Positions 11,680 to 19,939 of a DNA stretch of 64,000 bases are shown here, one piece after another. The stretch comes from Chromatiaceae bacterium (GTDB lineage Bacteria; Pseudomonadota; Gammaproteobacteria; Chromatiales; Chromatiaceae), in NCBI GenBank assembly GCA_019356535.1, contig CP037918.1, forward strand, positions 1 through 64,000, in the 5' to 3' direction. Every line of letters starts with the position of its first letter. Positions within the stretch are counted from its first letter, which is position 1. Both the position numbers and the translations under genes were made by a program. Under the pieces are notes generated by a model, which had not been told where the DNA came from, did no database searches, and saw only the letters and a list, made by a program, of their open reading frames with translations.

Positions 11680-12723
11680 ATGACCCAGCAACGCAAGGCA
11701 CTGGCGCTCATCTCCGGTGGACTGGACTCGCTGCTCGCGGCGAAGGTGATCCAGGAACAGGGCATCCACGTGGAAGGCGTGAACTTCTTCACCGGCTTCT
11801 GTGTGGAGGGGCATACCCATGCCATCCGCAAGAAGGATCGGGCGAAGCCGAAGCGCAACAACGCCCTGTGGGTGGCCGAGCAGTTGGGGATCAAGCTGCA
11901 TATCATCGACATCGTCGAGGAATACAAGGACGTGGTGTTCAATCCGAAGTACGGTTACGGTGCCCACCTCAACCCCTGCCTGGACTGCAAGATCTTCATG
12001 GTGCGCAAGGCCGCGGAGTGGATAGAGGAGCACGGTTTCGATTTTGTGATCACCGGTGAGGTCGTCGGCCAGCGCCCCAAGTCGCAGCGCAAGGACACCA
12101 TGCCAGTAGTGCAGCGTGACTCCGGCATTGGTGACCGCCTGCTACGCCCGTTGTGCGCCAAGAACCTGCCTCCCACCCTGCCCGAGCGGGAGGGCTGGGT
12201 CGATCGCGACAAGCTGTTCGATTTCTCCGGGCGTTCGCGCAAGCCGCAGATGGCACTGGCAGCCAAGTACGGCTTCACCGACTATGCTCAGCCGGCTGGC
12301 GGCTGTTGTTTCCTCACCGACGAGCAGTATTCGGTGAAGCTGGCCGATCTGTGGAAGGCCCGCGGCAATCGCCAGTACGAGCTAGACGACATCCTGTTGC
12401 TCAAGGTCGGCCGGCATATCCGCCCCGCCCCGCACTACAAGTTGATCGTGGCGCGCGAAGAGGGTGAGGGGAATTTCCTGCAGGGTTACCGCAAGCAGTA
12501 CCCCCATCTGCGTACCGTCAGTCATGGCGGCCCCTTCACACTCATCGACGGCGAGCCCGGTACGGACGACATCGAGCTGGCCGCGCGCATCGTTGCCCGC
12601 TACAGCCAGGGCAAGCAGGCCGACGAGGTCGAGGTGGAATATGTCGACGCTCAGGGTGTCGGTCACAGCTTGCGGGTGAAGCCGTTGGCAGCTCACGAGA
12701 TCCCCAAGGCCTGGATACTTTGA
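11680..12723 (+). CDS. PP-loop ATPase of the ThiI/MnmA-like tRNA-thiolation type
   Basis: The 347-residue protein begins with a PP-loop SGGLDS (12-17), which adenylates substrates in tRNA thiolation and related reactions. Cysteine pairs NPCLDC (C100, C103) and GGCC (C209, C210) could carry persulfide or bind a cluster. The C-terminal part (about 230-347) has LLKVGRH and KLIVAREEGEGN, resembling an NFACT-R-like RNA-binding region. It is not canonical MnmA or ThiI, as the arrangement differs and no THUMP domain is seen. It stands alone between divergent glyQ and the DUF6502 gene. The exact tRNA target is unknown. Confidence 0.7.
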   Translation: MTQQRKALALISGGLDSLLAAKVIQEQGIHVEGVNFFTGFCVEGHTHAIRKKDRAKPKRNNALWVAEQLGIKLHIIDIVEEYKDVVFNPKYGYGAHLNPCLDCKIFMVRKAAEWIEEHGFDFVITGEVVGQRPKSQRKDTMPVVQRDSGIGDRLLRPLCAKNLPPTLPEREGWVDRDKLFDFSGRSRKPQMALAAKYGFTDYAQPAGGCCFLTDEQYSVKLADLWKARGNRQYELDDILLLKVGRHIRPAPHYKLIVAREEGEGNFLQGYRKQYPHLRTVSHGGPFTLIDGEPGTDDIELAARIVARYSQGKQADEVEVEYVDAQGVGHSLRVKPLAAHEIPKAWIL

Positions 12724-12751
12724 CAATTTCCGACCCTGATAGACTGGGCGC

Positions 12752-13573
12752 ATGCAGCAAGCCCTGGATCGTCTGCCGACCGTCGTGATGGGTGCCGTCA
12801 GGCGCCTGCTGCGTCCGCTCGTGCGCCTGATGATCCGACATGGCATCACCTTGCCTTCCATCGTCGAACTGCTCAAGCAGGTCATGGTGGAGGTCGCTGT
12901 CCAGGATTTTCCGGTCGAAGGCAAACGTACCACTGACAGTCGCGTCAGCGTGCTCACCGGGGTTCATCGCAAGGATGTCAAGCGCTTTCGCGAACAGGGT
13001 TTTCAGCGCAACGATGTGCCCAAGAAAGTCTCGCTGGGCATGCAGCTGGTCAATGTCTGGATGACCAGGTCGCCCTGGCTCGATGAACAGGGCCGGCCCA
13101 GGGTGTTGTTGCGACTGGCCGACGGAAGCGATCGACCCGATTTCGAGACCCTGGCGAACCAAATCAGCAGCGATGTACGTCCACGAGCCATCCTCGACGA
13201 ACTGGTACGCGTGGGTGTGGTGGAAGAGCGCGACAACCAAGTCGTGCTGCGCACCGAGGCCTTCGTTCCACGATCGTCCGAGGAGGAGAAGCTCTATTAT
13301 TTCGAGCGTTCTGGGCATGCTCACTTGATGGCGGGCGTGCGTAACCTGGAGGGTATCGAGCCCCCCTTCTTCGATCGCGTAGTGCAATACCACAATATCC
13401 CGGAAAGCGCCCTGCCGCGGTTGCGGCAGATGGTGGAGGAACAAGGCATGGCGCTGCTGCGCGAGATCAACCGTGCAGCACACGAGGCCAACGATTCGCA
13501 GGCGTCGAAGCGGCAAACCTTTCTGGTCGGTCTCTACTGTTACCACGAGCCTTCGGTGGGCAGCGATGACTAG
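12752..13573 (+). CDS. DUF6502 family protein
   Basis: This 273-residue protein has no known function. It shows the family look: an N-terminal helical part (VRRLLRPLVRLMIRHGI), a winged-helix-like segment (TTDSRVSVLTGVHRKDVKRF, about 62-81) and a C-terminal helical region. The wHTH-like segment suggests nucleic-acid binding but this is inference. No signal peptide is seen, so it is probably cytoplasmic. It is the first of three genes with a DUF5666 protein and a barrel-like protein. Its TAG stop coincides with the first bases of a MITE-like element. Confidence 0.75.
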   Translation: MQQALDRLPTVVMGAVRRLLRPLVRLMIRHGITLPSIVELLKQVMVEVAVQDFPVEGKRTTDSRVSVLTGVHRKDVKRFREQGFQRNDVPKKVSLGMQLVNVWMTRSPWLDEQGRPRVLLRLADGSDRPDFETLANQISSDVRPRAILDELVRVGVVEERDNQVVLRTEAFVPRSSEEEKLYYFERSGHAHLMAGVRNLEGIEPPFFDRVVQYHNIPESALPRLRQMVEEQGMALLREINRAAHEANDSQASKRQTFLVGLYCYHEPSVGSDD

Positions 13574-15080
13574 CCCAAAGATTTCGCTCGTCGAACAGCG
13601 CCGGGATAGCATGCGCGTGACCCCCCAAGGGAAAACCTTGAGAAAGTGCGGCTGTAGCCGGCCGCCATTTGTACCCGGCCCTGTTCTATTCCTATTCCGG
13701 CGATTTCTCGCGCGCTGTTGCTTGAATTTCACTCGAGCGATTGCTATCGCATTCGCTGCAAATCGGCGACACAAAGGCTGTAAATTCCGCCGGCAGTCGG
13801 GATCCGAGCGAAATTTCCGGGCTGCGATCTGGCGTCGTTGCGTACTGGTCTGCTGCCTGGCATTCGGGCCCCTGCTGGTGGATGGGACGGCCGCCGCGCG
13901 CAATGTCTGTGCCCTGCCCGGTCTGGCATCGATCCAGGACGGCCTGGGCGGGACCGGTCACACGGGGGGTGACGGGGACGAAGGCCTGGGGGGCACGGGG
14001 ATGGTGCCCGGCGATGGCATCGGTGGAACGGGGCAGCCCCTGGCCGGCTTGCACGATGGTCTGGGCGGAACCGGGCATCGCAGCGACGGCTTGGGTGGCA
14101 CCAGCCGTCCGCACCAGACCTTGCGTATCCGCGGCGTGGTGACCGGATTCGGCAGCGTTTGTGTGGCTGGCATCGAGGTGCATTACTCGCAGACGACCCC
14201 GGTGCATGTCGACGGTGTGGCAGTGACCGCCGATGCTCTGGCCGTCGGACAGGTAGTAGATATCGAAGCACGTCTGCAGGGCAGCAGTATCCACGCCGAG
14301 CAGATGCGGGTGTTGCGTCAGCTCGTGGGCACGGTGGAACAGGTCGATGTCTTTGGCGGACGCGTGCGTATCGCCGGTACTCTGGTGGACGTACCGGAGC
14401 GTGTTGCCGGACTGCGGATCCCGGAACTGCGTCCCGGCCAGCCAGTGATCGTCAGCGGTGTGCGGCGTGCAGATGGCGCCCTGCACGCCACGCGCATCGA
14501 AGCGGCTCCACGGCACGACATAGAGACCGAGTCGCCGCCGCCATTGCGTAACGGCCTGGCGGTGCTCCAGGGTGTAGTAGCGCAGGTGCGGGATGGGTAT
14601 ATGCAATTGGTGGACGGACCCTCGATCCGCCTGTCGGGTGAGGCTCTGGTCCCGTCCCGAGGGGCCCTGGCCACGGTGGTGGTCGAGGTGGATGGGCCGG
14701 ACGTCATATCGCGCACCTTGGCGGTCATCGACATCGATGATCTGCATCACCTGACGGGGCACCCCGAGCCCGAAGCCTTGAACCTGGCCGACCGGCAGGG
14801 TCGGGCAAGTGATGATGAACGGGTGCCGTCATCGCGCGCAGAGTACAATGCGGCAGAAACGGCAGGGATGCACCTCGACGCCGAGTCTGGTCCACATGGG
14901 ATGGAAGTTGCCGACGAACCGGATTCGACTGAAACACCGGAACTCCCGGAACTGCACAACGAATCGGATGTGCCGGATTTGCCTCAACTCCCGGAGCCCC
15001 CGGATGAACCCGAGGTGCCCGATCTTCCGGAGCAGCCCGAAGCCCCCGAGGTGCCGGAGCTTCCGGACGAAGCGGACTAG
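13566..15080 (+). CDS. DUF5666-type exported repeat protein with element-derived N-terminus
   Basis: Function unknown. The conserved body starts near 13830 with a signal-like segment (CVLVCCLAFGPLLVDGTAAA), then five G(L/I)GGT repeats (13938-14106), tandem DUF5666 beta units beginning IRGVVTGFGSV, and an acidic Pro-Glu-rich tail of PELPEL/PDLPEQ type (14935-15077). No ATG, GTG or TTG stands close before the signal segment in frame. The open frame runs back through a MITE-like element to ATG 13566, which overlaps the DUF6502 stop (ATGACTAG), or ATG 13611. About 85-90 residues before the signal are therefore element-derived, and the true start is uncertain. Likely periplasmic or surface-exposed. 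Confidence 0.65.
   Translation: MTSPKISLVEQRRDSMRVTPQGKTLRKCGCSRPPFVPGPVLFLFRRFLARCCLNFTRAIAIAFAANRRHKGCKFRRQSGSERNFRAAIWRRCVLVCCLAFGPLLVDGTAAARNVCALPGLASIQDGLGGTGHTGGDGDEGLGGTGMVPGDGIGGTGQPLAGLHDGLGGTGHRSDGLGGTSRPHQTLRIRGVVTGFGSVCVAGIEVHYSQTTPVHVDGVAVTADALAVGQVVDIEARLQGSSIHAEQMRVLRQLVGTVEQVDVFGGRVRIAGTLVDVPERVAGLRIPELRPGQPVIVSGVRRADGALHATRIEAAPRHDIETESPPPLRNGLAVLQGVVAQVRDGYMQLVDGPSIRLSGEALVPSRGALATVVVEVDGPDVISRTLAVIDIDDLHHLTGHPEPEALNLADRQGRASDDERVPSSRAEYNAAETAGMHLDAESGPHGMEVADEPDSTETPELPELHNESDVPDLPQLPEPPDEPEVPDLPEQPEAPEVPELPDEAD
13571..13823 (+). mobile_element. MITE-like palindromic element, copy A
   Basis: About 253 bp similar to copies B, C and D. It begins at the TAG stop of DUF6502 (TAGCCCAAAGATTTCGCTCG) and ends in CGAGCGAAATTTCCGGGCT, imperfect terminal inverted repeats. 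Shared internal blocks include TGTTCTATTCCTATTCCGGC, GCTGTAAATTCCGCCGGC and an ACTCGAGCGATTGC segment. It encodes no transposase. The DUF5666 frame stays open through it. Confidence 0.75.
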
Positions 15081-15326
15081 CCTGGATATTTCACAGGCCG
15101 AACAACGCTTGAAATCCAGGATGTTGAATCATCGAACAAAAATGGCAAAAAGGGACGCCACAGTTTGCACTCCGCGTTGTTCTATCCCGATTCCGGCAGT
15201 TTCTCGCTTGCTGTGGCCCGGCTTTCACTCAAGCGATAGCACAGACTCAACTTTCGCTCCAAACCGGCGCCACAACGGCTGTGAATTCCACCGGCTCTCG
15301 GGATGTCGGCGAAACATCGGGGTTAG
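15078..15326 (+). mobile_element. MITE-like palindromic element, copy B
   Basis: About 249 bp, same orientation as copy A. It begins with the TAG stop of the DUF5666 gene (TAGCCTGGATATTTCAC) and ends GCGAAACATCGGGGTTAG. Internal blocks GAACAAAAATGGCAAA, GTTGTTCTATCCCGATTCCG, CACTCAAGCGATAGC and AACCGGCGCCACAACGGCTG match the reverse complement of copy C closely. Confidence 0.85.
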
Positions 15327-15390
15327 CCGGACGATTCCTGAGGGAACAGGTCCGGATTCTTCATCCACGTGGCGACAAGGGGAGCCTGCC

Positions 15391-16140
15391 GTGCGAGTCG
15401 TCCTGTCACTGATGCTGTTGTCTCTGCCGCTGGCTGCCGTGGCGAAAGACGCTACCCGTCTGTCGTTGAGCGTCTACGAGGCCAGCGGTCACTACGGAAG
15501 TCCTGTCCGGACCACTATCCGGAGTGTGGGGCTCGGCCTGCGTCATCGAACAGGACACTGGACCTTGCGGGCCACCATCCCCTGGCTGAACATCCGCGGT
15601 GCGGCCAACGTCCTGCCTGACGGGGCGACCACCGCGGGGAGCACGACACGCCGTTCGCGCAAAGGCCTGGGAGACGTGAACCTTTCGGTAGCTCGCCGCC
15701 TGTTCTACAACCAGGAACAGCGCGCCGGCCTTTCGGCCCGGTTCGCCGTAAAGCTCCCGACTGCCAGTCGCAACCAGGGCCTGGGTACTGGGGAACCGGA
15801 TTTCACCATGGAGCTGGCACCTCATGGTTACCTAGGCAGCCATACCTGGTTTGCGGCCCTCGGCTATCGCAAGTACGGTGATACACCAACGACCGACTAT
15901 CGGGACGGGTGGTTGTTGCGGCTGGGACTGTCACACCCCTTGGGTGATCATCAGGCCGTGGGTCTGAGCCTGCGTTATCGCCAGGGCAATCGTGCGGGTC
16001 GTGACGATCAACGGAGCCTGATGTTGTTTCACGACCTGCGCCTGGAACGGGGCTGGCGGACCCAGACCTATCTCATCAGGGGTTTCTCGGATGCTACCGC
16101 CGAATGGGCTGCAGGGCTGTCGTTGATCAACGCCTTCTGA
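15391..16140 (+). CDS. Exported beta-barrel-like protein of the DUF6502/DUF5666 cluster
   Basis: The GTG at 15391, preceded by AAGGGGAG six bases upstream, gives 249 residues with a signal peptide (RVVLSLMLLSLPLAAVA). The mature part consists of alternating short strands rich in Tyr, Arg and Gly with turns, ending in a strand with C-terminal Phe (AAGLSLINAF), typical of outer-membrane barrels. Function is unknown; related proteins are often labelled transporter-like. The ATG at 14809 of the same open frame lies within the DUF5666 gene and element B, so it is rejected. It is third of the three-gene cluster. Confidence 0.7.
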   Translation: MRVVLSLMLLSLPLAAVAKDATRLSLSVYEASGHYGSPVRTTIRSVGLGLRHRTGHWTLRATIPWLNIRGAANVLPDGATTAGSTTRRSRKGLGDVNLSVARRLFYNQEQRAGLSARFAVKLPTASRNQGLGTGEPDFTMELAPHGYLGSHTWFAALGYRKYGDTPTTDYRDGWLLRLGLSHPLGDHQAVGLSLRYRQGNRAGRDDQRSLMLFHDLRLERGWRTQTYLIRGFSDATAEWAAGLSLINAF

Positions 16141-16195
16141 TCGGTATTCCTTCTATCCTGTTGCGAAAAACGTGACGCCGTTCTCTGTCCTTTTG

Positions 16196-16223
16196 TTGCG
16201 TGGGAAAATATCACATCTATAAT
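16196..16223 (+). promoter_or_regulatory. Sigma-70-like promoter for the five-gene operon
   Basis: TTGCGT, 16 bases, then a perfect TATAAT (16218-16223) stand before the ATG at 16250, which has a strong GAGGAGAG ribosome site. Confidence 0.55.
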
Positions 16224-16249
16224 GAACGATCAGATACTGAGGAGAGAAC

Positions 16250-17365
16250 ATGTCGGTAGAAGTCATCAAGCCTGAGGCCGGTGGTGGGCGCAAGCAGCAA
16301 CAGCTGGACCAGGAACGCCTACTACGAGCCAAGCGCGGTTTTTCGACACGTCGTTTTGATCCGGCGACGGCGCATGGTCTGTCGAGCAGGAACTATCGCC
16401 CTCGTGCAGGCGATCTGGTGTTGGCACAAGTGGTCCATGTTGGCCAGCACAAGCGCATCGAACAACCGGATGGGCGGCGAGCGCACCTGTTTGCCGGCGA
16501 CGAGATCCTGGTGGCCTATGGTAACCGTTATGCGCCCGATCAGTTCGAGGCTGTGGTGCCTTCCGATCTCGGGGAATGTGATTTGGTAGCCGCTGGTGGC
16601 ATCGCCGCCCAGGTGGTCTCGCAGCACCGCAATATGTCGGAAGCCACGCGCATCCGCCCGTTGGGGGTGTTGCTGGATGCCCAGGGGAAGGTGCTCAACC
16701 TGCGGCGCTATCGCCTACGTACGGCGACGACCATGCCGGCGTATCCGCCAGTGATGGCGGTACTCGGGACCTCCATGAATGCCGGCAAGACCACCGCCCT
16801 GTCGCGCCTGGTCCTGGGGCTGCGGCGGGCAGGTCTGCGCGCCGCGGCCTGCAAGGTCACAGGGACCGGGGCTGGTGGGGACTACTGGATGATGCGTGAT
16901 GCCGGTGCGGTACTGGTCAGTGATTTCACCGATATGGGGTACGCGACCACGCATGGCCTGAACGGACAGGAGATCGAAGGCATCCTGGAAGGCCTGATCA
17001 GGCATGCAGTGACGGCCATTCCGGATGTCATCCTGCTGGAAGTGGCCGATGGCCTGCTGCAGCCGGAAACCCGCCGGCTCGTGGAAAACCCCCGTTTCCG
17101 GGAATGGGTCGACGGCGTGGTATTCGCCGCCAGCGATGCCATGGGGGCAGTAGCGGGTGCGCAACTCCTGCAAGATCATAAACTGCCGATGCTGGCGGTG
17201 ACCGGTAGCTTCACCGCCTCGCCGCTGGCTGTTCAGGAAGTGGTGCCCGCGCTCGAGGTGCCCGTACTGCTGAAGACAGAGCTCTCCGACCCGCAGGTGG
17301 CCGGGGGACTGCTCGACCTGTTGAAGTCCGAATTGCAGGGACATGAGGCTACCGGCCCTCTATAA
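16250..17365 (+). CDS. P-loop NTPase-like protein of unknown function
   Basis: A 371-residue cytoplasmic protein. Residues 1-160 form a beta-rich N-terminal region. The P-loop GTSMNAGKTT (173-182) begins a C-terminal domain resembling those in DUF1611 and cobyrinate-synthase/MobB-like P-loop enzymes. Conserved-looking acidic segments DFTDMG and LLEVADGLLQPET may take part in nucleotide or metal binding. Family and substrate are not identified. It is first in a five-gene run and overlaps the ABC transporter gene by 23 bases, which argues for joint function. Confidence 0.7.
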   Translation: MSVEVIKPEAGGGRKQQQLDQERLLRAKRGFSTRRFDPATAHGLSSRNYRPRAGDLVLAQVVHVGQHKRIEQPDGRRAHLFAGDEILVAYGNRYAPDQFEAVVPSDLGECDLVAAGGIAAQVVSQHRNMSEATRIRPLGVLLDAQGKVLNLRRYRLRTATTMPAYPPVMAVLGTSMNAGKTTALSRLVLGLRRAGLRAAACKVTGTGAGGDYWMMRDAGAVLVSDFTDMGYATTHGLNGQEIEGILEGLIRHAVTAIPDVILLEVADGLLQPETRRLVENPRFREWVDGVVFAASDAMGAVAGAQLLQDHKLPMLAVTGSFTASPLAVQEVVPALEVPVLLKTELSDPQVAGGLLDLLKSELQGHEATGPL

Positions 17366-19088
17366 GGGGCGCCGCCGGCGTCACCTGTTGGCGTTGTTCG
17401 CCAATGGTCTGCTCCAGGCCCTGCTGGCGACGGCCCTGGCCTGGCAGGCACAGGCCATGTTCGATGGGCAGGTGATGGAACCGGCCGGAGATTACCGGTC
17501 GGCTCTGGAATACGCCGCCCGCCTGCTGTTGCTGTCGGTCTTGATTGCACTGCTGCGCCGGCGCGAACGTATGGATGCCGAACTGCTCGGCCAGCTCTAT
17601 GTACGTGATCTGCGCAAGCGCCTGTTCGCCCGATTGTTGCGCAGCCAACACGCGAGCATCGCCGCCCAGCGCCGTGGCCAATTGTTGATCCGCTTCGTGA
17701 GTGACCTGAATGCGGTACGCCAGTGGGTCAGCCTGGGCCTTGCGCGCCTGGGTGTCGCCGCAATCGTGATCTCACTGGTGATGGTGGCCCTGTGGTGGCT
17801 GCATCCCTTGTTCATGTTGACGGTTGGCGGCAGCCTAGTGTTGACTGCTGCCGCCTTGTGGCGCCAGGGCGCTACCCTGCGCCAGGCGATCGCCGAGGTA
17901 CGGCGTCGCCAGGGTTACTTGGCCGCCAACATGACCGAGAAGATCGCCGCGGTTTCCACCATCCAGTTGTTTGGACAGGCAGAACGTGAACGTCGCCGGT
18001 TGGCGCGGCAAAACCGGCGGGTGATCCAGGCGGCTGGCGAGAAGGCTGCTGCCATCGGCAGTCTGCGGGCTATTATCGAGATCGGAGTTGGGCTCGCGTT
18101 TGCCGCCGGGTTGCTGGTGACGGCTATTCTCGCCTCGGACGGGCAGGTCAGCCCCGGGACTTTTGTCGCCGTATTCACCCTCATCGGTTTTCTCTCCACG
18201 CCCCTGCGTGATGTCGGTCGGGTACACGAGTATTGGCTGGCGAACCGGGTGGCACTGGCGAACATCCAGCGCCTGATGCGTCGGATTCGCCCACTGCAAC
18301 TCGCCGATGCCATCTACCTGGATAGCGAGTTTTCTGGAGCCCTGGTATTCGACGAGCTCTCTCTCGAGGGGAGTGTGACCTCCTTCAGTGCCCGTGTCGA
18401 GGCTGGGCAGCGGGTCGCCTTGGTGGGCCCCAACGGGGCAGGAAAGACCTCCCTGCTGCATGCCATCGTGCGCCTGCGTGAGGCCGACAGAGGAGACATC
18501 CGTATCGACGGGGTGTCGATCCGTGATCTGCCGCTGGAACAGCTGCACGGCCTCGTAGCCTATGTCGGTAACGATGTCCCCCTGTTGCGGGCCACCTTGC
18601 GCGAAAATCTGTTGTACGGGGCGCGGCAGGTGTCGGAAGAGGCCTTGCAGACGGTCATACGCTGTTGCGGCATTGACGAACTGGTACGACGCCTCCCCGA
18701 GGGCCTGGATATGCGTCTGCAAGAAGGTGGGGTCAATCTCTCGCAGGGTCAGCGCGCCCGCGTGGCCCTGGCGCGGGCCTTGCTGAAGCGACCCTGTATC
18801 CTGCTGCTCGACGAGGCCGACGCCCATCTGGATCTGGTTGCGGTCAAGGCATTCAATCAGGTGTTGGCGGACTTTCCGGGTACGGTGGTGATGGCGACGC
18901 ATCGGCGCGAGGCGGTCCGCCAGGCGGATATCGTCTGGCACCTGCACGACGGGCGCCTGGTGGCGCGAGGTAGTCCGGGCGAACTCCTGCAGGGCGATGG
19001 TCCGACCCAGCAGCTTTTCAGTGGGCCCCGTCCTTGGCGTGAAGCCCACGAGGACCCGGGGCAGCATCACAGGAGGGGCGGAAAGTGA
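17343..19088 (+). CDS. ABC transporter, fused permease and ATPase
   Basis: The 581-residue half-transporter has an N-terminal membrane domain (about 15-310, five to six hydrophobic segments) and a C-terminal ATPase. Walker A is GPNGAGKT (362-369), the signature is LSQGQ (about 466-470, instead of LSGGQ), Walker B is LLLDEADAHLD (DEA instead of DEP), and the H-loop is ATHRR. The fold is that of type-I exporters acting as homodimers. The substrate is unknown. It overlaps the genes before (23 bases) and after (4 bases). The tail beyond 560 is charged and His-rich. Confidence 0.88.
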   Translation: MRLPALYKGRRRRHLLALFANGLLQALLATALAWQAQAMFDGQVMEPAGDYRSALEYAARLLLLSVLIALLRRRERMDAELLGQLYVRDLRKRLFARLLRSQHASIAAQRRGQLLIRFVSDLNAVRQWVSLGLARLGVAAIVISLVMVALWWLHPLFMLTVGGSLVLTAAALWRQGATLRQAIAEVRRRQGYLAANMTEKIAAVSTIQLFGQAERERRRLARQNRRVIQAAGEKAAAIGSLRAIIEIGVGLAFAAGLLVTAILASDGQVSPGTFVAVFTLIGFLSTPLRDVGRVHEYWLANRVALANIQRLMRRIRPLQLADAIYLDSEFSGALVFDELSLEGSVTSFSARVEAGQRVALVGPNGAGKTSLLHAIVRLREADRGDIRIDGVSIRDLPLEQLHGLVAYVGNDVPLLRATLRENLLYGARQVSEEALQTVIRCCGIDELVRRLPEGLDMRLQEGGVNLSQGQRARVALARALLKRPCILLLDEADAHLDLVAVKAFNQVLADFPGTVVMATHRREAVRQADIVWHLHDGRLVARGSPGELLQGDGPTQQLFSGPRPWREAHEDPGQHHRRGGK

Positions 19089-19939
19089 ATGGCATGATTC
19101 TTTGTCCATCACCCCGGGAAGTTCCTGGAGAGCACGGTGGTACGACCTTTCAGTACACGGCTGATACGCACCCCCCCTTGCCCTGCCTGATCCATCGTCC
19201 GCCGGGCGATGAGGCCCCGCGTGGCCTGCTTGTCTGCGTACACGGCATCTCGCGCAATCGCCATGAACATCTCGAGGCGTTTCGGCATCATGCCGACCGT
19301 CATGGCGTGGCTCTGTTGCTCCCGCTGTTCTCGCAACGGGATTATCCTGACTATCAGCGCCTCGGGAGAAAGGGGCGGGGGCCGCGGGCGGATCTTGCCT
19401 TGTTGAAGGCCATCGAACAGACCCTGGCCCACCTGGAGTTGCCTGACGAACGCTTCGATCTCCTGGGATATTCGGGCGGTGCCCAGTTCGCGCACCGTTT
19501 CGCCCTCCTGCACCCACATCGTGTGCGGCGCATCGGGCTGGGTGCGGCCGGCTGGTATACCTGGCCTGATCCCCGGGTCTCCTACCCCAGGGGTACGGGC
19601 TCCACGGCCGTCATGCCGGGCGAGCGATTCGATCTCGCGGGGCTGCTGCGTACTCCCATACTGGTCTGGGTCGGTGATCGAGACCGCGAGCGTGATCCGG
19701 CATTGAACACCAGTGCACGCATCGATCGGGTGCAGGGCGGTCATCGCGTCGCCCGTGCCGTCAACTGGGTGAGGGCCATGCGCCAAGCCGGCCTCCGCCT
19801 CGGCATCCGCACCGATATCCGCCTGCGCCTGTTGCCGGGTGTCACGCATGCGTTCGTGGAGGCGGATCGGATCGGCAAGATCGGCCGGCTGGTGTTCGAC
19901 GATTTCTATGATTCTACGAGTGGTGAGGAAACGACATGA
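19085..19939 (+). CDS. Alpha/beta hydrolase
   Basis: The 284-residue protein has the hydrolase layout: oxyanion region LVCVHGISRN (about 49-58), nucleophile elbow GYSGG (Ser130), acid in VGDRDR (D198 or D200) and THAF (His255). It resembles the PHB-depolymerase or feruloyl-esterase-like fold, but the substrate is unknown. No clear signal peptide is seen. The start GTG overlaps the ABC transporter stop (GTGA), and the end overlaps the next gene by 4 bases. An in-operon role in processing whatever the ABC exporter handles is inference. Confidence 0.8.
   Translation: MNGMILCPSPREVPGEHGGTTFQYTADTHPPLPCLIHRPPGDEAPRGLLVCVHGISRNRHEHLEAFRHHADRHGVALLLPLFSQRDYPDYQRLGRKGRGPRADLALLKAIEQTLAHLELPDERFDLLGYSGGAQFAHRFALLHPHRVRRIGLGAAGWYTWPDPRVSYPRGTGSTAVMPGERFDLAGLLRTPILVWVGDRDRERDPALNTSARIDRVQGGHRVARAVNWVRAMRQAGLRLGIRTDIRLRLLPGVTHAFVEADRIGKIGRLVFDDFYDSTSGEETT

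Noticed and set aside
12720..12745. TTGACA with TAGACT as a promoter for the DUF6502 gene
   Set aside because: Spacing of 14 bases is too short and no better -10 is seen at 16-18 bases.
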